Below are positions 24,870-36,600 of a DNA stretch of 64,000 bases, in pieces (position 1 is the first letter of the stretch; each line of letters starts with the position of its first letter). Source of the DNA: Pagrus major (taxonomy: Eukaryota; Chordata; Actinopteri; Spariformes; Sparidae); NCBI RefSeq assembly GCF_040436345.1, contig NC_133232.1:26876315-26940314 (forward strand), in the 5' to 3' direction. The notes beneath the pieces were generated by a model that did no database searches, was not told the origin of the DNA, and worked only from the letters and a program-made list of their open reading frames with translations. The position numbers were made by a program, and so were the translations under genes.

Positions 24870-27800
24870 CGTCCAGTGCTGGCCAAAGCCATCCATTCTC
24901 TGTCCAGGATCGGTGACGAGCTCTATGTTGAGCCTCAGGACGATGGGGTGAGCTGCTCTGATGCTGTCATATAGACCAACACTTCCTCCTGCCATGCATA
25001 TAGTCTTGTTGCTTCCTGTTGAGTGCTGATTTGGGTTTTTTCTCTCTCTCTTGTAGCTGGCCCTGCGGTCTGTGAACTCCTCTCGGTCGGCATACGCTTG
25101 TTTCCTGTTCGCACCACTCTTCTTCAGCAGGTGCATACTGTTTATAAACGGCAATGTGTGTGTTTATGTGTGTGTGTGAGAGAGAGTGTGTGGCACTGAA
25201 CATCACAATTTTTTGTGAGGTTTAATCCTACTTCTTCTCCCATTTCTTGTGCAGGTACACCATCCCCAGTGGGCACGCTTTTCGCTGCAAGATGGCAATA
25301 AAGGTGTGCTGAGACAAAGAGATGAGCTACCTTTTTTTCTAATGCTTTGTACAGTTAATGTCTCACATTCAATACATTTACTTTGAGTGTAATCATCTAT
25401 GTCAGAGCCTTCATTCGTATGATATACATCTTCAACATCCCATCAGATGAGCTCAGTATTACTTTATCAACACAGATCAACAGTAGTTTGCCATCACATT
25501 AGCTGAGCTACTCCACAGCCTTTCAATAAGCCCATTGTTGGAAATAACCGATTCCATTTGCATGATTCAGAGTCTGATTAATGAGTGAACGTTGGAGTTT
25601 CTTTTCTGTACTCAACTTCAAACGCTGTCTTTCCTGTCCTGATGCTACTGTGGTGCAGTTTAGATGTTATCTTTGTGCAGATTCTTTGCAAACCCTCTTC
25701 CTTGTTTTAACAGCTGTAGATGACAGTTATTTCAGAGGGCAGATTATGTGTGGCCAAGCATGTTAAATCTTCACACATATTGTGCAAGAGGAGACTAATA
25801 ATTTTAGAGAGCAAAGTAAGGTGAATTTATATCTAAAATATCCTCAAATGTGATTAAAATAATTCCATAATTCCATTGATTAGGTTATTATTAGGTCATG
25901 TCACAATTATCATGTCGCAATATGCTTAAAACTCTTAAAAAGGGCCACTAGGTAAATGCTTGAATCACTTGACCTTACATTTTGTGTAGTAACAAATATT
26001 TTTTATTGCATCACAGACAGGACAAACATCTTTTTAAGTGAACATCCTTTTTAGTTAAAAACAATCGATAGAATTACTATTAATACCAGACTATTTCATT
26101 GCATATTTACATAGTCGTGCTCCTGTCCCTTTGCATGTATTTATTTTTAATCTTTCTTTTGTTCCTCTACGTTTGGCTCAGAGTGTGCAGGCTGTGTTTA
26201 GGTCTCTAGCGTCTCTGGAGAAGACAGTGGAAAAGTGTCACATCGGGCTGGATGAGAAGAAGAACCGCCTCACCTTTACCCTACACTGCAAACACGGTAT
26301 CAGCGCTTCACTTCCTTCTCACTTTGCTTTCCATGGATGATTTCAAAAGGATTACATCACGTTTTTCACAGTGACACACGTTTTATTTATTGTAGCACAT
26401 CATGCATTCATTGCATTATGGTCTACGTGCTTGTGTATTTAATTTAGTTTGGTATTTCCTCTGCAGGCCTCCTGAAGACACATAACCTGTCTTTCCAGGA
26501 CAGTGAAAGTTTACAGGCAGTGTTTGATAAAGACAGCTATGCCAACGTATTCAGATCCCAGCCCAGGTGTGTAAAATATTTCTTTCTGATCTCATAGTGT
26601 GTCCTTTTCTTTCAATGTTTGTATTCAGTTTTCTTTTACCTTGTAATTGTTGTTGAATACATTGTTAGACTAGAGTTGGTTGATTAAATTGATAAATACC
26701 AATAGAAGGATATTATGTAGCTGTTGTTTGAACGTTAGCTCACCACATCCGCAAACTGTAACATTGGTCCAACCCCACTAGTAGTAGTTTGTTTTTTTTG
26801 TCCTTTCTCACAGCTCAAATTTTATTTCCCCTCGCCCTCAGGCTGCTGGTGGACACAGTCGTGCACTTCCCTCCTTCTCTGGAAGAAGTAACTGTGTCAG
26901 TGAGTGATGAGCGGATGTGGGTCAGGAACCATGTGGAGGAAGAAGGTGACTTGGTATTCTGTTTTTTTCACCAACATACTCCACATAACTCACTGTTTAT
27001 TTATACAAATCTCACTAATCTTACATTGACTATTAAAGTAATTTTGAATCAAGAAGATCAACGTTTTATTGTGACTTGTACACTTATTTATTATCAGGGT
27101 CACTTTTTTGACAAACATAGCTCTTGCTGTTAATGACATAGAGAAAAAATGGCAACACAGGAAACAGGCGAGATATGAACCCAGTGGTGCCCTCTTGTGG
27201 TAGACAAGCAGAACAACAGAATTGCACTGAGTGGTCTAAGCTGTCTTTAGCCAATAGAGGTAGTTTTACTAACTCTGCAAGTTTACAGCAATGAAATAAA
27301 AGAATATACAGTTGATGATACAAAATGTGTCTCTGCTTTTGTCCTCTATTCACTCTTACTTTTCTCTCTGTTTCTCTCGCTGCCTGTTTCCCTCTCAGAT
27401 CGGTCCAAGTCCATGCTGACAGAGCTGTGTTTGGCTTCAGACGAGTTCGACCATTTCGCCGTCACAACTCAGAACAGCGTCACCTTCTGTCTGAAGGAGT
27501 TAAGGGTGAGACGGAGGACAAAGGGAGGGATGACAGGGCAAAAGAATAGGCGGATTAGTCAGGAGGGAGAGGACTGGGAAAATGGCCAGAGGGAGGGAAG
27601 TCCTTTGAGGGAAAGGTTACTGAGTGCAATATGACAGTTACAATTTTTGGTGGGTTGATCTTTTTTTACTTTTTAATAAAGATTTGTCCATTGATTTACT
27701 CATTAAAGGAGATCTGCTAAGTGACTTTTCATCATCTCTCCTCCAGGGTATGTTAGTGTTTGCAGAGTCCACTGGTCTCCCTATTTCTATGTACTTTGAT

Positions 27801-30041
27801 GAACCGGGCAGGTGAGCATACTCGCTTACAGATGTTAGATGACCATGTGTGTTGCCACAATGCACTGACATTTAGGTTTGTGCTTGTTTGTGTGTGTGTG
27901 TCAGTCCTGTAGTGCTTTCTGTAACAGACAGTGTCCTGGAAGGGAACTTTGTGCTGGCCACACTTTCTGACGACTCCAACCACCGGAAAAACATCTCTAG
28001 ACGGTAACAATGAAACAAAACTCAATGTTTAAAATGATTTGGAGAAAGCATTGTTATAGGGTGAAATGTATTTGTCAGCTACTGGCAGAACAAAGTTAAT
28101 ATAAAACAGTTTGTAAAGGCAGGCAGGAAATTGTAAGCATTCACAGTGCAGAGACGCTGCCTGATTGACAAGAACATAAATGAGGACAACTGTTTGAAAG
28201 ATGCTTCATTTTTGACATCCTCTGAGTGGAGAGTTGGTTTACTGGCAGAGCCTCTTTAAAGCCTCATCAAAATTGACACATACAGCAACGTAGTCCTCGA
28301 AAATGTATCCTGTGATGAAATCTTACGATGTACAGATGTCATAAAAGTAGCCGTGGAAGTGTGTGTGTGGCTAAGTTTTCAACACTTCCTCAATGTTCAG
28401 CTGTCATAAATGCCGCACAAAATTAGGTAATAGACATGGGCAGGGGTGGATCCTCAAGTCTGCCTTCGTTTTGAGTGTGGCATTGTTAAAGCCTCTTTTA
28501 AATCATTTGTGATCTCTGTTGCAACTGTGAAAAAAGAGTAGGGATTTCTGGCTGATTTCAACTTAGAAGGTTATAAGTATCAAAAACTTGAGAACTCTGA
28601 AGAAGAACGTTATTGGTAGAGTGACAAGTTTCAGCTTGTGGCCTTCATCAGGGTCATTCCTGTACAAATGTTAACAACACATTTCTCCAACTTGCCACTT
28701 AGCCACTTTGGGTGAGAGGGACCTCAATTGTCGAAAGTTAAATGACACTTTTGTAGAAGTTTCTCTCTGTACTTGTGTTTTCATCCACCTGTTGATGCGG
28801 CTAGTCTACACGATAAATGCTGAAGGTTTCTTGCCTGAAAGACTTTTTTTTACCTTCCTCTTTCTCATGTCACATTTGCCTTCCAGAGCGCACACACCTC
28901 CGCCCCCTCCCGATGATGACTTCATGAATGACGACATGGACTCCTACCTCATCGCTATGGATACCAGTATTGCGCCAGGTCCCTCTGCTACACGTCCGCC
29001 CACACCCCCATTAGCAGTTTCCACATGTTCAAAACAGCCTGCTGCAGCCAATCACAGGTCACGGCTAATTGCGGAGGAGGAGGAAGAGGAAGAAGCTGAA
29101 ATTGCGGATTCAGCTGGACCGCCTAATAAGAAGGTATGGTTTAGTTTTCACATGAATTAATGAAGTAATTAAAAGGCTCAGACGAACATGGAAAAAACTA
29201 GTAGATAAATATATCACAGAAGGAGAAGCCGCCAGTTTAAATACGTCTTTTTTTGTTAGCTAATTTAATCTTTGTTTACTGAAAACAACTCCACAGAAAT
29301 TTCAATCTCATTTTCAAAGACATATTGCAGACCGGACGTACTACCCGTTGTCATATTGACGAGGGAGTTCACTCAGTAAACAACGAATCTTAGAAAAATT
29401 GTACTGATTACAAGATTATTCCAGTTAGAATATTCAGTACAACAGACACGAGAAGGGAGCGAGATGGCTCACTCCTTAGCTGATTTCCTCTTCAGCTCCA
29501 GAAACAATTATGTGTTTAATTATTTTTTACCACTTGGAAAAATATTCATTCAGCGTTTTTCCTGTGGAAGGCTTTGGTGCACATATTTGGTGGAGGGTTC
29601 GTGCATTCACCCCCAACAAAAAATAAAAAAAATTTAATACAAAAAAATGCAATTTCACATAATTTTGGACCATTATTGCATCTGTTTATTTGGCATAGGT
29701 AGTGCGCAAAACAGCTTGGGTGCTGCAGACTAACAATGATAGGGAAAAACCTGTCATCAAGATGTGTCTCCTAACTGCTTCGGGTCAAAGGTTTTGTGTC
29801 TTAAAATGTGTCTCGTATTGGCAAACCATGTCAACTCTAGGCTTTAGGTAACAGTTTAATATAACCTGCAGAAATTACAGTTGTTTTTAAAACATATTAT
29901 CCTGATTTTTCTCCTGTGTTTCCCTTGCAGTTCTGCTCCCTGTTCTTTGGATCGGTTCTTCCTCCGTCTTCTCAGATGAGCACTCAACCAGTGACAAATC
30001 AGGAAGTGCTGGCCAGTGACAGTGAGGACGACGAACAATGA
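24715..30041 (+). CDS. rad9a: RAD9A, subunit of the 9-1-1 DNA-damage checkpoint clamp
   Basis: Twelve exons: 24715-24748, 24877-24947, 25057-25130, 25255-25303, 26182-26296, 26467-26566, 26842-26945, 27399-27505, 27747-27811, 27905-28003, 28887-29133 and 29931-30041. They encode 391 aa, the same length as human RAD9A. RAD9 forms the PCNA-like ring with RAD1 and HUS1 that loads at damaged DNA and activates ATR via TopBP1. The start [20 protein letters not shown] and the PCNA-like body (for example [20 protein letters not shown] and [13 protein letters not shown]) match the family closely. The last two exons encode the Pro/Ser-rich regulatory tail with the conserved [10 protein letters not shown] and a C-terminal acidic phosphosite cluster ASDSEDDEQ, equivalent to the human TopBP1-binding site by position. 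Intron 1 ends with a long (TG)n run against the acceptor. Confidence 0.96.
24833..24867. repeat. (TG)n microsatellite at the rad9a intron 1 acceptor
   Basis: About 17 TG units end 9 bp before exon 2 of rad9a, replacing the usual pyrimidine tract. Confidence 0.95.
28580..28665. repeat. short dispersed-repeat fragment in rad9a intron 10
   Basis: Contains gtgacaagtttcagcttgtg and gccttcatcaggg, a phrase that recurs widely in fish genomes within interspersed repeats. The fragment is short and its family uncertain. Confidence 0.35.
29134..29930 (+). other. rad9a: rad9a intron 11
   Basis: An AT-rich 797-bp intron. No reading frame with splice sites, RNA gene or clear repeat was seen in it. Confidence 0.7.
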
Positions 30042-30092
30042 AAAAACAGTGGACTGATGGACAGAGGGGAGAGAGATAGACTGGCTTGAACA

Positions 30093-30117
30093 TGTGTGTG
30101 TGTGTGTGTGTGTGTGT
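30093..30117. repeat. (TG)n in the rad9a 3' UTR
   Basis: About 12 TG units lie 50 bp after the rad9a stop codon. Confidence 0.9.
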
Positions 30118-30439
30118 TGTAATACTGTTACACACATGCCAGCTGCAGCACTAAAAAATTATTGACACCTGAACCTTTATTTTACATCTTCACCGGCCTG
30201 TACAAGTGTGTGTACAGGGTTTTCTTTTTTTTACACATGCAAAAATATGCAAAGACTGTACCGTACAGAACAGGATGGTTACTGCGAGTGTATTCAAACT
30301 TTATACTGAACTATAATGTGAATGGTGGAGTTGAAAATATGGAATTATGTGAAACATTTATGTGAAATGTGGGCATGAAGCACTTCCTGTATATTTCCGA
30401 TCGGTTTGTGATCAAGGTGCAACAAAACACAGCTCCTCA

Positions 30440-30445
30440 AATAAA
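30440..30445 (+). terminator. rad9a: poly(A) signal of rad9a
   Basis: AATAAA 400 bp after the stop codon; it is the only clear plus-strand signal before the convergent gene begins. Confidence 0.6.
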
Positions 30446-30482
30446 AGAAACATATTTTTCAAAAGTATGTAAACATAATGTA

Positions 30483-30488
30483 TTTATT
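30483..30488 (-). terminator. tbc1d10c: poly(A) signal of the TBC1D10-family gene
   Basis: tttatt on the plus strand reads AATAAA on the minus strand, 121 bp after the stop codon of the minus-strand gene. It lies only about 40 bp from the opposing rad9a signal. Confidence 0.5.
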
Positions 30489-30608
30489 TACATGTCAAAA
30501 AGTTCAAGTAGGACAAAGATTTAGGATCTCCGCTCAAACCAGTAAGCCTGAAGCACTCAGTAAAACGCCTCCTCATCCCTCCAGATCCAATAACAAAGAT
30601 TTGTTTTG

Positions 30609-33600
30609 TCAAAAGTAAGATTCAGAAAAAGAAGCTGAATATCTGAGCGTCTGTGATCCAGACTTTACAGCATGAGGCTCATCACTGCTCCCTTTCTCTT
30701 TTTGCACCTGGAAACTTTTCCCCCTCGTCTGCGGTTTCCTCCTTTCCTTTTCCAACTCCTTCTCTCTCTTCTTCCTCAACCTCTCCTCCTCTTTCTCCCT
30801 TCGCTCTTGCTCCCGCCGCCTCCTCCTCCGTTCCCTGGAGCTCAGTTTCTCCTCCGCTGCCACCACCTCTTCCTCAACCGTCCCTGTTACATCACTGAAG
30901 TCCTGAATCAGGATTTTGGGGACTTGCATTTTGCCCTTTGTCTTCGTCTTCTTGGGCTGCTCTCCTCCTCTCAGTCTGCGGAAGAGACCGAAACGTTTAG
31001 GCGGCTCCTGCTGCACCTCTGTCCTCTCTTCAGACGGTGATGAGGTGACTTCTGAAGGTGGAGTTTGGGTTGGGTTTACTTCAGTGAGTTTAACTTCTGG
31101 CTGATCAGGAATAGATTCTGATTGGCTAGTTTTCTCTGGCATGGTAAAGAGGTCTTCAGAGAGCCTACGTCCTAACCCACGAGAGCTGGACGACTTGCGG
31201 ATGCAGACATCTCCAGAGGAGCGGCTGCTGCGAGGCCCGGAGGCTTGTGTCAGGCCGCTGTCACCCAGCTCAGTCTGGTCTTTTACAAGTGGAGGCTCTT
31301 TTTCCTGGAGTTGGGGGTTACTGTCAGTATTGTTTGAGTCCGTTGGTTCAGTAGAAATGAAGACGTCGTCCTCTATTTCTGTGTTTTCTTGAACATTTTC
31401 TGTGCGTTTTTCCTCCTCCACAGCACCCTCAGCTGCCTGGACCTTTGGTTGTTCAGGTGGGGGTTCTTCAGTCGTGCTCACTTCCCCTGAACTCCCATCA
31501 GGCTCAGCGTTGAGATTCACTTCTTCAGTCTCGGCTGAAGACGCCTCTTTCTGTGGAGGTGCTATGGAGTCGGTAGTTTCTGTTGGTGCTTCCTCTGCTT
31601 GTGTCTGATCATTCTCAACGTCTGAGTGTGTTTCTTTTTCCTGTGAAGGCTCAGATGCTACTGCTTCACACTCTTCCTCTGAATATTGAGCAAGTGCCTC
31701 ACCTGACTCCGTCACTGTGTTGTTTGAAATAGGTGTTTCTGTCCCAGTCTTTGCATCAGCTACTAAATCTTCCTTGGGTTGGATGCATTCAGGTGAACAC
31801 AGTATTAATGTCTCTGCTTCTTTCTGTGAATCTATGTGCTGTTCTGACTCTATTTCTACTATTTCAGCCTCCAAATGTGCAGCCTCACCTTCCTCCACCT
31901 TCTCTTGAGTTTGTGCCAGTTCGTCAGTTTCTGTCTCTGTTTGGGTGTGGGCTTCTTCTTTCATGTCTGTTGTCTGGCTCTGTGAATCTATGTGCTGTTC
32001 TGACTCTATTTCTACTATTTCAGCCTCCAAATGTGCGGCCTCGCCTTCCTCCACCTTCTCTTGAGTCTGTGCCAGTTCTTCTTTCATGTCTGTTTCTGCT
32101 AATGACTCAGTGCTGTGGTATTTTCCATCAAATACGTCTCCCTGCGAGCTATTGTCTGTCTCTGTGATCACTTCCTGCTGCTGCTGGTGCGTCTCTGACT
32201 CCGCTGAAGGATCTTTGACAGTTTGAGCTTTGCTTTCGCCATCTGTGTCTGTGTCTGAACCTGGACTTGTCTCAGTTGTTGCGGAGACTTCCTCGACTGT
32301 GTCCACCTGTTGCACAGTTTCAGTTTCTGTGCTCTCAGCCTGAATCATCTGTTCCTCACTTGCGTCTACACTTTCCTCCGTCTCCACCTCTGTGTTTGCA
32401 TCAGCATCTTTCTGTATCTCCATCTGATTTTCGTCCACAGCAGCTGTATGGTCACTCTCTACCTCATGTTCTGGCTCTTTATTTGCATCTTTGACTTCAG
32501 TTTCCTGGTCAGTGTTTTCTTGACTCTGCTGTTCCAGAATTTGGGAGTGATTACAGGAGTCCAGCTCCTCTCCCTGCCGGGGAATATTTTCTAAAGTCTG
32601 ATCTTCGGCTTGACTTTTGGTTTGTTCTGTCTCCACGTTTAGTTCTTTGCTTTCCTCTGTCTCTTTGAGTTCACCCTCCTTGTCTTCAGTGACTCTTGAT
32701 TCCACTTGTTCAATCTGTTCTCCCTGCCGAGGAATATTTTCTAACGTCTGATCTTCGGCTTGACTTTTGGTTTGTTCTGTCTCCATGTTTATTTCTTTGC
32801 TTTCCTCTGTCTCTTTGAGTTCACCCTCCTTGTCTTCTTCAGTGACTCTTGATTCCACTTGTTCAATCTGTTCTCCCTGCCGAGGAATATTTTCTAACGT
32901 CTGATCTTTGGCTTGACTTTTGGTTTGTTCTGTCTCCATGTTTATTTCTTTGCTTTCCTCTGTCTCTTTGAGTTCACCCTCCTCGTCTTCTTCAGTGACT
33001 CTTGATTCTACTTGTTCAATCTGTTCTGTCACTATGACGGTTTCTTCTACCTGCTCTGTCGGTATCTTTTGGATGTTGTCCATCTTTTTAGATTCCTTTT
33101 GTTCAGTTTGTCCCGTCAGTTTCGGCTCGCTCTGTGTTTTCTGTTCCTCTGAAACTATGTCCTCCTCCTCCTGAACGCCCTGCACCTTCTTAAAATTTGC
33201 CCCAGTCCAGCTCCTAAAGTCTTCCTTCGCTCCCATTGAGACATGCCTTACAACTCTGCTGCTGCCGCCTTCCCCTTCGCCTGCGTTGGCCTTTCCCCCT
33301 TTCTTCCACCTCTTGTGAAGCATGGAGGGAGACAGCGAGAGAGTGGAGGCTGAGCGAGCGAGAGGGACGGACAAGTTCCCTTTCTCTCTCTCTTTCTTGT
33401 CCCGTTCTTCCTCGTGCTGCCGAGCCCTCGCCCATGCCATCCGATATCCCAGGCAACGACCTCTAGGGTCAAAAGTGGATGAGGGTCTGTCTTTCCTCCA
33501 CTTTTCTAACTCCTTCTCCGTCTGCTTCTCCAGATCTCTGGCCGACAGCTGCACTGAGCACACCTAAGAAAGAAGGAGGGACATTTATCTCATTTTTGTT

Positions 33601-36600
33601 TGACCATCGTTTTTTTTAAATTAAGACAATTAAAGTATTAAAATTGTTTGTTATTAAGATTCATGAAGCACCAAACCAAACAAAGAAATGTGATGACTTG
33701 ACAGCTCAGTATGGTGATAGCACAATTACAACAACGTATGTCATAGGCTGTTGTTTGTATAGACGGGTGACGAAATTAAAGGTAAAACATCATATAGTGT
33801 CTTAGTAAATTGTTGGACCACCATGAGATGTTTGAGTGTGCTTGAGCATAGATTTTTGACAAGTGTCTGCAACTCTACTGGAGGGAAGAAACACCATGTT
33901 GCTTCCCTCGAAGGGGACCCCAAATATTTCAGCAAAAATGCCTTCCACTTGTACAGATGCATCTACATTTATTATGTTTCCTAGACGCATGTGTTCATCA
34001 TGTGTTAAAATAAAGTTAAGCTGAAAAAATGAGTCAATATATGATCGAGATCGCAGGAGCATCCATTTTTTTATACAGGTAAAATGTGTTGCAACATACT
34101 ATAATAGCACTGTGGTGCCACAGAGATTTCCTGGCCTACAAATCATATTCACCACACGTATGTGAACATGCTTGTTTGGTACAAACCCCAGCATAAAATA
34201 ACATTAAACTGCAAAATGTACCGTTCCCACTAAAATTGTGCGTCCTCCAAAATATTTGCAAAATATATATATTTTTTTGTTTTTGCATATCATTCAGGAA
34301 CTTATTTTTTCCATCTTTTGGAAATGTTATTGCTTTTGCAGTCAGTTCTCTGATATTGAAAATGTAGAAAAAGTGGTCATTTCATGCTTAAGTTGAAGAT
34401 AACGTGCATAAAATCCTAAAAGTGCATTGGAGGAAACTGTTACACCTACTGAGCTCACATGTAAACAGATGTGTGTCTGTGTGGTTCAGTCAAAGTTAGT
34501 TGAAAATATTCAAACATTAACTACATTTGTTAACAGAATGCCAAGAAATAGCACTGACACGACTCAAATTCTTACATATTGCACCTTTAAAGCTCCAGAA
34601 AAAAATAGTAAGTGAACTTTGAGCTGTTTTGATAAACAACATTCGATTTCTTTGTACGATGAGCAAGAAAAACTGTTCATCTTGAAGTAACTGGCAGCTA
34701 GTAAACCAGCCACATTGTCGCTCTCATCAACACCAGCTATGTCTTTCATTCTTACTTCTGCGATGAAGGCGTCGTCTTCATCTTGGACCTGCTCCCTGAC
34801 ACCCCTCAGCCTCTCCAGAGTCTCCATTTGACCCTGACACTGCTTCCTCTGCTCAGCCCGGCCAAGCACCCGACGCACCAGCACCACCGCCACCTGGAGC
34901 AGCACCCGCACCCCTGCAGAGCAGTGGACATAATATAGGTATAAGTACCACAAGCAACATAATCAATGTCATATAATAACATAATGTAATCTTGTCTCCC
35001 TTTCAGGAAATAGTTTAACTTGCAGGACCCAAAAGCAGACTATATGGAGGACGTACCATAGCAGAAGAAGAGGTCCCAGACCCGCAGCAGTGTGTTGAAG
35101 GGCAGGTGACGTGTGAAGAGACACATCAGCCAGTCAGTGGCGAACATGAGGGGCTCCACCCCGTGGTGCTGCAGGTGTTTGTGTGCAGCTGGACACGTCC
35201 TTTTCAAGACCCAGGTCAGCATGGCAGCGTCGAACAGGACTCCTTCCTACAGGAGTACACTTAATTAGACAGGTCAAGAAAACAGATCTGAGTAATAATT
35301 TGTTTTATGGGTCTTTAATTGTGCTTAAGTGCTGATTATAGGGGAAATAGGCTTTTCCTTGAAAGAAGCATTGTATACTTTCCCATTTTTTATGTTCTGC
35401 TGAGCTGACTGATTAAAAGACTCTCTAGGTTGCACTAGAAATAACTGGAAGATATGATTTTCTTGATCATAAGTAGCAAATTAAATTAAAGAAAGGTCTT
35501 TGAAATGAGCCTTTAAAATAAAGGATAACTGAGATCCACACTGTGCACAATGTTTCTGTGAGTAGATGATTCATCGTGGCCTTAATGATGTTAATGTTTG
35601 TAAATTCATGGCATAAATAAACAGAAATCTGCCGCCTATCATGTAAATTATCTTTGTATGACAGGGTTAATATGTACATAATAAGTGCAGTGTCAGGTGC
35701 ATTTTGTAGGTCCTCACCAGCAGAGGGCTGTAGTATCCCGGCAGGTACTGCTCACTGATCTGCACCAGACACCAGAAGGCCTCCTGCCAACGGCACATAA
35801 AAAGACAATACGACAACATCGGATGCCACAATGGCTCATTTAATGTTGGATGATTGTGAGCATACAGAATTTTCTTAGTTATCCCTATTATTGTCAGGCT
35901 AGTTATGACTCTGTAGCAGTTTTTGTGCCATGGGACACAAGGCCAAAAAGCCAGTATTGTCACAAAAAAGATGAAACAGGAATCAGCAAAACTTCAATGT
36001 TTGAAAGTGAACAGAAGGGTAAACGCTGTTATTGATCGCTACCTCAGCCGGCATGTTCATCAGCAGCACTGCAGCCACTGGCCCCTGCGCCTGGCAGTAA
36101 CCCTCTTCTGGTTGGTACTGTGTGTAAGCTTTCAACACCCGGAACAAACCACGCTGCCTACACACAGACACACACATCGGCCACAAACCACAAGTTTAAC
36201 AACTTCTCATTATCATCATCTTTATAAGAGAACGACAGAGAAAGCAGGATTATAAAGATGCGGAGGTAGCAGCTGAGATAAACTGTAAAATTGTTCTGTA
36301 GCCGTCCAGCTTGTCAAGAGAAACCATCAGAAGCAGAAATGTTTCTTACCCATGTCCATCCTTGGAAAGGAACATTTCATGGAAAGGGAACTGTCGGTCC
36401 AGGTCTCTCTCGATCACATCCACCCAGCTCTGCAGAGCCGGCTGTGAGTCCAGAGACTAACAGAGACAAAAGATATTTTGAGTCAGCCACCTACAAACGC
36501 TACATGTTATTTTTAGATTTAAAAAAAGGGGGGGCTTTGTTGCATTATCTACTGTACCAAGCAGTGAAATAGTTCATATATTGCACCATGATGAGCCTAA

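Noticed and set aside
33802-34062. 86-codon minus-strand open frame in a tbc1d10c intron
   Set aside because: Not in phase with flanking exons, no family likeness; probably chance or a repeat remnant.
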